DNA of 64,000 nucleotides from the NCBI GenBank assembly GCA_018398765.1, contig JAHBMJ010005306.1:1-64000 (forward strand), written 5' to 3'. The DNA comes from Chromera velia. Its lineage: Eukaryota; Sar; Chromeraceae. The notes under the pieces were generated by a model. The model had not been told where the DNA came from. It saw nothing but the letters and a program-made list of their open reading frames with translations, and did no database searches. The position numbers and the translations under genes are program-made. Below, in pieces: positions 56,454 to 64,000 of the stretch (within the stretch, counting starts at the first letter, position 1; the number at the start of each line of letters is the position of its first letter).

Positions 56454-58619
56454 CAGAAAGAAAGAAAGAAGGAAAGAAAGAAAGAAAGAAACAAAGAAAA
56501 AAAGAAAAGAAGAAAGCAGGAGACGCAACAAAAACCGTCGACTGAATGCTGAGTTTTCTTTTGACGCACCTATTACTACATTCCAGCGGCGGACACATAA
56601 ATTGATATTCAGTCTGCAGCAACCGAAGGCACAGATCATGACAGAGAATCCTTTCGTCTTTGCATGCAGGTCGGAGAGATACCCCTCCACTTGGCGGCAA
56701 GGGGAGGCCAGAAGGAGACCGTCGCGTTCCTTGTTGAGAAGCGGGCGAATGTAAACGAGAAGAACCAGGTTAGTCAGAACCCAGTGCACACCATGAGAGC
56801 CTGAAAAGTGCACGTAAACAGAGAAACTTACAAACGACCTCAGGCAAATGCGTGGCCAGTGAGAAACGAGACCAGTAGAATCCCTGCAGAGCGTGGAGTC
56901 AAAGAAACTTGTCGAGAAGTGCGGGAAAATGAGTGCGCGTGAGATGCAATCTGCTTGGAATCCTAGGGGAAACATGTTTCTTTATCGATAGTAGAAAGTG
57001 GGAGAGAATGAATCAGAAAGACCAGGTGAGTCAATCTCACCCTGCCAAGGGTCGGAAAAGTGCGTGACATGTGAACAGCAGAAATCACAAGCGACACTTG
57101 GTCAAAGTCCGCTCTGCAGTTGCAGTAAAAGGTAGGAAGGAAGGAAGGTAGGACGAATGGAAGAAAGGAAGGAAGGATGAAAGAAGGGAAGGGAAGGGAG
57201 GAAGAAAGGAAAGAATGAGGAAAGTGGGAAGGAAGGAAGGAAGGAAGGTGAAAAGAAGAGAGCGATTGAAGTAGGAGACGCAAGAAAGTTTTGTTTTTTT
57301 CCGTCGACTGAAAGCTAAGTTTTTGTTTTACCCATCTGCCACTGCACAGCAACGGAGGACATGCACATAAATTGATATTCAGTCTGCAGCAACCGAAGGC
57401 ACAGATCATGACAGAGAATCCTTTCGTCTTTGCATGCAGGTCGGAGAGATACCCCTCCACTTGGCGGCAAGGGGAGGCCAGAAGGAGACCGTCGCGTTCC
57501 TTGTTGAGAAGGGGGCGAATGTAAAAGAGAAGAACCAGGTTAGTCAGAACCCGATGTGCATCATTAGAGCCTAGAAAGTAGACACTTGGTCAAAGTCCGC
57601 TCTGCAGTTGCAGTGGAAGGAAGGAAGGAAGGAAGGAAGGAAGGAAAGGACGGACTGACGGACGGATGAAAGGAAGGAAGGAAGGAATGGAAGAAAGGGT
57701 TTACTCACTTACTTCTATACAAAGCAGCGGAGGAAACGGACATTGATATTCAGTCTGCAGAAACCAAAAGCACAGACCACGGCAGAGAGTCCTTCCGTCT
57801 TTGCATGCAGATCGGAGAGACACCCCTCCACCTGGCGGCAAGGATTGGCCACAAAGAGACCGTCGCGTTCCTTGTTGAGAAGGGGGCGAATGTAAACGAG
57901 AAGAACGGGGTCAGTCGAGTCTTTTGAATAGTACCCTTTGTCATGCAGCTGCGTGTTTCCGTCGGAAGATATGTCCAAGCGCGTGAAAACACTGGCGGCA
58001 GTCAAGACAACGTCGCCTCTTTCCGGGACACCCTCGGAGAATTTGAATAAAGGAAAGGTTGAGAGAGATCAGTCAGTCCTCTGAACCAGGAGGGCGCGCC
58101 GAGTTTTCACTTTCGGGGTAATGATACATGAATTTTCATGCGTAAACAAGCGAAGCGGTAGGCAGGCTCTTAAGGGGAGATTTAAGGAACGACATACACT
58201 CTGACGGGGCTGTGGCAGCGTAGCTTCAAGCTGAACTCTTTTCTATGCTGCCTTCATGGTGTACCCTAGTGGAATACCGAATGGTTTCATGGTCCTGATT
58301 TTTCTTAAAGGGCAGCCCCTTGCCATTGTGTCTGTGGTGGGGCGAGCCGCCGTAGCCTTCTCTATGCTTTCTGCGCATCAAGTGAGACAGGACTCCTGTG
58401 TGTACAGCCCCTGGAGAGTCGAGGTCCCACTGCAGCTAATTCAGAAAGAACATTAGCGCGTCTGGCCTAAACACATGCTTCTGACACTGTCTGTTGCAGG
58501 AAGGAAACACTCCTTTTGACACGGCGATACAAACGTCAGAGGAGAATGATCTACCAGCCTGTGACACAGAAGGAATCCATGAGGTCATTGCGTTCTTTCA
58601 AACGAGAAAGGGAGTCTGA
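50504..58619 (+). CDS. Ankyrin-repeat protein with HET/TIR-like domain, 11 exons
   Basis: Exons: 50504-50813, 51091-51181, 51541-53482, 53620-53778, 54236-54340, 55388-55486, 55900-55998, 56670-56768, 57440-57538, 57811-57909 and 58500-58619. They total 3222 bases, 1073 residues, with all phases consistent. Residues 1-134 are charged. About 205-365 is an ankyrin block (HLLISAGADPN, RLLLSAGANPNSQ, ECLLYHGADPN, TALDFAEERGN). About 452-568 resembles fungal HET/TIR-superfamily domains: LVAISYPWLSGEHPDPDG, VFWDYLSLFQ, MDFIYSNAHTSVIQ, RGWCWFESAV. Residues 782-1034 are more ankyrins, five encoded by separate 99-base phase-0 exons (VGETPLHVAAKEGHKETV type). The last exon ends the array (EGNTPFDTAI…) and stops with TGA. 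Ankyrins bind partners; HET/TIR-like domains act in allorecognition or cell-death signalling elsewhere, so an immune-like sensor is a hypothesis. No membrane segment. Confidence 0.85.
54153..54227. repeat. Three-copy 25-bp tandem repeat at an intron 3' end
   Basis: Three perfect direct copies of a 25-base unit containing CCTTCTCCCTTTCTGTATT, ending 8 bases before the acceptor of exon 54236-54340. Each unit carries its own pyrimidine tract, so the splice-site region has been triplicated. Confidence 0.95.
54424..55215. repeat. Large purine-only microsatellite (GAAA/GAAG/GAAT/GGGA)
   Basis: Nearly 800 bases on the plus strand with almost no C and few T, built of GAAA, GAAG, GAAT and GGGA units with recurring higher-order blocks (for example GAATGAATGAATAAATGAAT appears several times). 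It lies in the intron 54341-55387 of the ankyrin gene. Long Lys/Glu or Ser/Phe/Leu frames across it are artefacts. Confidence 0.95.
55999..57640 (+). repeat. Tandem exon-intron duplication (about 770 bp unit)
   Basis: The intron following exon 55900-55998 starts TTAGTCAGAACCCAGTGCA and ends in a GGAA tract. It recurs after exon 56670-56768 and in shortened form after exon 57440-57538. Exons 8 and 9 start exactly 770 bases apart and differ at only a few bases. This is repeat gain by whole exon-plus-intron duplication. Confidence 0.9.
56345..56530. repeat. (GGAA)n/(GAAA)n microsatellite in duplicated intron
   Basis: Purine tetranucleotide tract in the ankyrin-gene intron. Homologous but diverged tracts lie at about 57130-57255 and 57613-57700 in the next two introns. 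Confidence 0.92.
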
Positions 58620-60014
58620 TCGAAAGTATAGTTAGAAGTTAGAACTTGAGTAGATCAAAATTGTCGCAATCGCGGGTAGCGCAAACTGGGGTCTAGATCT
58701 AGCAATGACTTTGCCGTCAATTCATATTAACTCTCATATTGACTTTCTTACTAAAGATTATTGCCCAGTAAGTTTTTATTGAGAGTCACTAGCAGTACAT
58801 GACTTGGACCTATAATTATCCGATCTGAACTGGGCTGCCAGCCAAACTGCTCATACAGTCAATCATATAAAAGTTAGCATAAAAGTGTCGTCTCTAGTGT
58901 CGTTTCTTCAACTGAAAGAGTCTTAAAAGCGGCTCTTTCAAAAGCGCTAAAAATGACTTTTAAAGAGTCTGTGGCTAGGTCTGTGGGGTACCTATCTTAT
59001 GTTTTCTTACGTTACGTTACACTGGCAAAGCTACTCTATTATACGTAATTGTCCCATTTTGATCCCCGCTAGGATCCCCCTAATTTTTGGACCTAATTTT
59101 GAGTACTAGTAGTAGCATTTTTCTAACACATAATCATTATTTTTCTCTTTTTTTCATATAACTTGAACAGTTCATAAATAGCAGTTAAATATACTACTGA
59201 ATCATTGACGCTGCACGTCGAACGCTTGCGCAGCCTAGCACTTTTAAAGTAATATTCCATGATATTGACTGAAAGTTAGTTTTTGAACATAAAAACATAA
59301 TTTCTTCAGTAATAAATTTAAATATTAAACTTGAGATACAGCCAGGCCTGCACCACTATACTAGTTTAAACAATCAATCTTTTAATCATTATCAAACTTA
59401 AGCAATATCAAATTTATATTAATAATTTCTTAGTTCTGCAAACTAAAAATCTCAGACACTCAGTTAAATAAAAATGCAGTGTTCACTGTTTTGACACACC
59501 TCCAACTATGCCCGACATTGCCCGCCTCTACTATCTGCCGCCGCCAGCCGTCCTGCCCCGATCTGCCTCGAGGCCGTTCGCCCTCCACACCACCCTTCTC
59601 ACTGTTTTTGTTGTGTCAGAGCCACCGGTCCGGGAAGGAAACACTCAGGAATGCTATAACATCGTTTCTACCAAAAATGTTCTTGCGGTCACAAAAAAAA
59701 CACAACCCTCCTGCTTTGACGAGACAGTGTGTCTCACGTTTTCTCATCTTAATCATATCTCAGTCTTACCTTACTCACACCTCACTCTAGGCCTATATTT
59801 ATGATTGGTCAATTAGTCAGACTCCTAGTTAAAGTCACGCTACCAAAAAGACTCAGTCCGGTCAGTACAAACCTTTACCGTTTTTCTGCCAGCCGTTCCT
59901 TTTATTTATTCCCCCCCCTTTCTCCTAGGGCCTCCTGTATCTACCGGTGTGGTCTCTCTCATCCTCTCCGTTAGTTGGAGAGACGCTGAGTAGCAGGCCT
60001 CCTTTGAAGCTCTT
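58620..60014. other. AT-rich intergenic region after the ankyrin gene
   Basis: 58650-59480 is AT-rich and shows no coding signal. A frame at 59508-59804 has no recognised family. 59900-60014 may belong to an exon interrupted by the transposon at 60023 (see findings). Confidence 0.4.
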
Positions 60015-60022
60015 GCCCAGAC

Positions 60023-62288
60023 CTAGGGGGCAGCACTTCTGGTATGTATACTAGATTTTCAAGCTGATATGACCAAAAAAAGTAAAAATTTTGTTAGATT
60101 TTTAGTAACCAAACATTTTTCAGGTGCGGCTTGATGAGTTACTTTGAAAAAATATAAAATTTTGGTAGGGGTTATTCGTTTTGTTATAGGTTATGGGGTA
60201 AGGCTAAGAAAAGGTGCATAAGGTGCTGGTGCTGGTGTAAAAATAGGTTTGCACCTTAGATCAAGTGCAAAACAGGTGCAAAATAAGGTGTACCATTTAC
60301 CCTATGAAAGCTATGTTTCTAGGGTTGATTTCTAGTGTTTCTAGGCCAAAAGGCGCCTCATTCAAAGCTTAAAAGCTTTTTATGATATAGATTTGTTACA
60401 CTAGTTTTTACTATGCAAAACAACTTTAAATATCGCTAGAAATATCAGTGAAAAGGCGGTAAAAAGCAAAAAAAAAAAATATTACAATTAAAGACTCTAT
60501 GTCTCTGACTGTCTCATGACTTTGGTCTCTTTCTAGGTCTCTTTTCCCAACTTAAGCAACGTTTTTCACCTCTCCAACGCTTTTTCTGTATACTTATAGT
60601 GTTTGAATATATTTGGTGCCGTTTGCGTGCTGCACTGTAGTCCAGTTCTGTCCCTACCGTCCATAAAACCTTCAAACTACATGCATGCCCCTTTGGAGCA
60701 AACACATGAAGAAAACAACCACAAATGATGCGTTTTCATGAAAAAGAAAAAGAAGAAAGAATGAAACAAAAGAAGGCTTTTTTTTATTGTGAAATTGTGA
60801 AATTGAAAAATGATTAACTGCAGTGACTGGTATACAAGACCGGTATGACTGACAACTCGCAAACGAAGGGGTGAACGCCCCTAGAAAAGCTGCAATTCCC
60901 TCTACAGACGGACTTCAAACCCTCTGGAAGTACCAAATGCAACGAGAAGCCGTGGCATGACAGAAAGTCAAATACAGATCTGTATATGAGCATGCAAACT
61001 TGACGAGCCATCAGCAGATGGAAGTGACGAATGGTTCTACTCTCTAAGGTAAAGTAACAAATCGAATGATCAAACCAATTGCACTCTTACTGACCAAGAT
61101 AGATCGAGCCCGCCAATCGAGAAGAGCACCCGGCACCAGGTTTTAAAAGTCTTTACCTACAACCAAGAGGGAGAGTGTCAACGTACCTTCGCGTATGCGT
61201 GTTCCCATGTGTATGCCGTTTCTGCTTCTCTTCATCATATGAAAAAGAATCTACGTACAGCACTGCGTTGGCATTCATCCTCGGATTACTAATAAATTAA
61301 GGTCGAGGAAGCTGTTTCCTCCCGGCAAACCGTTTGGCATTGTGCCATTGCTATGCAAACGGACTCAGTCTGCTTACTCAGCTTCTTGACTCAAACTTGT
61401 TGTTCTGGTCCTTTTACCTTTGTCCGCTCTGCGTTGCTATATATTGCTATGCATGTATATGCAGTCGTTTCTGTTATATAAGGCAGCTCATAAAACAGTC
61501 CTCATGCTGCAAAGAGAAGAGGTACTCATTCTCCAATGGACTTGATTTCATGCAGGGCATGTGTTGTCGAACGTGCGTTCATGCAGTAACCTCTGCATGC
61601 ATGTAGCCGATTTTAAATTTTTCTTAAAAATCAGTTGATTGGATTTGTTCCGCGTACCGCGGCCCAGTAACACGCGTGTTTGGGGCCGTGGGGAGCCGCA
61701 GGAGCGGGGTCGCAGCGCGTTGCTTGGCCATAACGCTAACACTTTTCACCCAATTCCATTCAATCAGGTGCAAAACAGGTGCATCAAGTGCATCTGGTGC
61801 AAAACAGGTGCATCTGGTGCAACTTCTTGGTTTGCACTTTTTCTGAGGTGCACCTTTTCCAAGCCCTATTATGGGGGTTAAATATATGTCGCTTCGTAAT
61901 GTTACGGGTTACTTAAAAAAAAAGTTGGTTGGAGACCATTTTTGGTCAGTAACTACCATTCAAAGACCATCCTAAAAAGTGTTTAAAACTTGTTTAAAAC
62001 ATGTTTAAAGACCTTATAGTGGATGGTTACTCACTTTTTATTAGGGGTCAAAAATGCTTACGTGTTACTCGGTTAGAGACATTTTTATCAAATGTTGAAG
62101 CGACACATCGAAATTATGTAATTGTTCAAGAACCATAAAGTGTTTCAAGCTTGCTGATTTTTAGAAGTAACTTAAGCTAAACAATCGATTGGTAACATTT
62201 TTAAGGTGCTAGCTTAATGATATACATAGAGGGGGGTGTTAAAACCACTTAATATTTTTAGTAACCATCCTGAAGTGCTGCCCCCTAG
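60023..62288. mobile_element. hAT-like non-autonomous element (outer), interrupted by a second element
   Basis: 17-bp perfect terminal inverted repeats: CTAGGGGGCAGCACTTC at 60023-60039 and its reverse complement at 62272-62288. The identical 8-mer GCCCAGAC flanks both ends (60015-60022 and 62289-62296). Eight-base duplications and TAGGG-like ends are typical of the hAT superfamily. Removing the nested insertion and its duplication leaves about 588 bases with no coding capacity. Confidence 0.9.
60199..61868. mobile_element. hAT-like element (inner, nested), 1670 bp
   Basis: Terminal inverted repeats of 20 bases matching at 17 positions: TAAGGCTAAGAAAAGGTGCA at 60199-60218 and the complement of TAGGGCTTGGAAAAGGTGCA at 61849-61868. 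The identical 8-mer TTATGGGG flanks both ends (60191-60198, 61869-61876). Both ends carry clusters of AGGTGCA/TGGTGCA subterminal motifs (60211-60290 and 61766-61858), as expected for transposase binding sites. No transposase frame was recognised, so it is non-autonomous. Confidence 0.9.
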
Positions 62289-62296
62289 GCCCAGAC

Positions 62297-63484
62297 TCGA
62301 TGCAGAGGCGGCAGTAGAAAGGATCATGCTGGAGGTTCTCTTCCTACGCGCAGCGGTTCATGAAGGAGACGTGTCATCATGCATACAACCACTTAGTTGT
62401 ACTCTACATCAATACAATAGACATGTGAGCTCTTCAGTACATGTAGAGCATCAGACCCAAGTCGTGGACCACCAAGCTTTGTGGGTGAACGACACACTTT
62501 GAACTAGCTCCCCTGACCCGCCTTGCTCCCATTTGTTGAGTCTTTCAATGCATGTGCTGTCAATGCTTAGAGAATACTAGCAGGCATTGGCGTGAAAGAC
62601 ATCAAGGCCGCTGGCTCCCTAGCGCTCTCGAAGACAATGTCGAATAATGTGCATGAAGATTCGGCAAACAGTTTCAAAATGATCGAACGGAAGAAAATAT
62701 TGAGATCGTGCATCATGTCGCTTGACACATACTAGTTGCAGACCTGGATCGTCCAGAGTTTGCAGTAGATTGTCTGTCCGGGGCTTCCATAGCGTTGGCA
62801 CCACTCCACGTGCAGATCCGAAAAGGTACAGAGGCACCTCCTCGCACTGCCCGCCTCTCCACAGTCACACGCGTTAGCACCGAATCGCGACCCGAGTTGT
62901 CTAACGGAGCACGAATCCCCAAGCAGTCGCACTCCACCTCGTGATCCCAGCCATTCTCCATTGAAGTGTAGGTGGCTTTGCCACCTGTTGATCGCCAAAA
63001 CTCTCCACACAGGACATTCGAGCACCTGCATTGAACAAACACACATCCAATGACATTTCGGATATCATTTGGGGACCATCGAGGAGAGCTAGACTAAGTG
63101 TACATGTAGGAGGAGAGGCGGTACTCCAATCGGCTGTGCTCCCTTTCTCTGTCTCCCAAACGTTCGATCTGGATCTGGCCGCGCCTCTCTCTCCAGCCGT
63201 TCACCTGTCTGTCCACCTGTTTACTCGTATCATCCTCTCTCCAGCTGTGCCTGTGTTGTCATGCATATACTTACGAAACCTTTCAAGACCGCGTGAGATC
63301 AATCAACCGAGAAAGCAAAAGCTAGAAGTAAAAGTGAAGTTGACACACTGAGTCGCTCGCGCAGATGAAACGTACGGGAGAGGCTCGACAGAAAGAAACA
63401 GCACAGCCCGTAAATAGAACAGACGAGGGACTGACAAGGGCAGGCACCACAAAGACGTGCATACATCACTGAAATAGAGAAAGG
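62297..63484. other. Unassigned region
   Basis: On the minus strand, 62732-63046 has an open frame with clustered cysteines (NACDCGEAG, RRCLCTFSD) that could be an exon after a CTGCAG-like acceptor, and a second overlapping frame of similar length. Neither has a recognised family. The plus strand at 62297-62502 may continue an exon interrupted by the outer transposon. Confidence 0.3.
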
Positions 63485-63937
63485 TTAGTAACAAAAGGAC
63501 ATATGATAAACAGACAGATACATTGTTAAGACAACGAACGAGTCAGAGGGACGACGTAACGTCGACGTCCTGCATATTAGAACAGGGCAGTTCTGGAAGA
63601 AAACAGACTTGAAGATCGCGAGAACGTCCTCATAGTTCTCCTTCTCCACAAAGTGCGGCGACAACGGCTGAAGTCGAAGCGCTACATCTACATTGATCAC
63701 CTCGATATGGTGGGCCCGGATAAGCTCATGGGTGAGCTGTCTGAACGCAAGATCAATTTCGGACTTCTTTTTAGACCTTCTTCGGGGCCGGCGGCTCTTT
63801 CTTTTTCTCTTCTTCTTCTCAGCATTGACTCTTTTCACACAGACAGACATGCCAGCAGGGAAAGCAATGTCGGAGTGATTGGGTTGGTCACAAGAAGGGC
63901 GCCAGTGCAATCGGCAAAAGGCACCACCTATCACCAT
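63485..63937 (-). CDS. Hypothetical protein segment, basic N-terminal part
   Basis: Minus-strand open stretch of about 150 codons. It has a strongly basic stretch (KKKRKRKSRRPRRRSKKKS, nuclear-localisation-like) followed by a balanced, non-repetitive segment including DLAFRQLTHELIRAHHIEV, ALRLQPLSPHFVEKENYED and IFKSVFFQNC. A donor-like site near TATGCAG suggests the exon may end near 63575. No family was recognised. An opposing plus-strand frame is shorter and less protein-like. Confidence 0.35.
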   Translation of the reverse strand: MVIGGAFCRLHWRPSCDQPNHSDIAFPAGMSVCVKRVNAEKKKRKRKSRRPRRRSKKKSEIDLAFRQLTHELIRAHHIEVINVDVALRLQPLSPHFVEKENYEDVLAIFKSVFFQNCPVLICRTSTLRRPSDSFVVLTMYLSVYHMSFCY

Positions 63938-64000
63938 GACGAGGGATGACTGCCTCGTCTGCTCCCTGGGCGTTGTGTGTGAACAGCACGGCTCGGCCGG

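Noticed and set aside
58900-59010. Possible inverted repeat around TCTTAAAAGCGGCTCTTT
   Set aside because: The arms are short and imperfect, and no target duplication was found, so it was not called a transposon.

Overview
This is a window from a nuclear eukaryotic genome. Genes are split by GT-AG introns, many exons are tiny (29 to 165 bases), intergenic DNA is long, and microsatellites are dense. The mix of a secreted thrombospondin-type protein, a carbohydrate-binding module fused to a PP2C phosphatase, algal-type LRR and ankyrin proteins, copia and hAT-like elements, and abundant TGCATGCA motifs fits a chromerid or related alveolate alga. Chromera velia is my best guess. This is inference, because no marker gene is present. 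Most genes were assembled here by matching splice sites and intron phase, not from long open frames.

Layout. 39-2670 (-): a carbonyl-reductase-like SDR in six exons, cut off by the poly-C scaffold edge. 3683-8414 (+): a leucine-rich-repeat gene with only phase-1 introns and two apparent frameshifts. 9.3-9.7 kb: a retroelement pol scrap. 10.9-14.0 kb: isolated candidate minus-strand exons. 14752-16414 (-): a tentative Ser/Pro/Thr-rich gene. 17509-19477 (+): an amino-acid transporter of the AAAP/SLC38 type. 20.4-24.6 kb (-): a decayed Ty1/copia element. 24.9-25.1 kb: an ankyrin-like exon carrying a 37-bp minisatellite. 26.5-28.1 kb: non-LTR retroelement tails between direct repeats. 29728-31029 (-): a secreted protein with a thrombospondin type-1 repeat.

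31982-36242 (+) and 45846-49869 (-) hold two inverted, convergent paralogues of a CBM48-PP2C fusion phosphatase. About 9.6 kb of mostly repetitive DNA separates them; it contains a clear 243-bp MITE and one tentative gene. 50504-58619 (+) is an 11-exon ankyrin-repeat gene with a HET/TIR-like domain; its distal repeats are encoded one per 99-base exon. 60.0-62.3 kb holds two nested hAT-like transposons, each with terminal inverted repeats and a perfect 8-bp target duplication. The right end holds unassigned reading frames.

The genes do not form a pathway. Most proposed genes sit in divergent pairs with about 0.6-1.1 kb between start codons (SDR/LRR, Ser/Pro-rich/transporter, TSR/PP2C-A, PP2C-B/ankyrin), so shared bidirectional promoters are likely. 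The most notable systems are the ankyrin-HET-like gene growing by exon duplication, the glycan-binding phosphatase pair with patchwork divergence and an intron present in only one copy, and the nested transposons.
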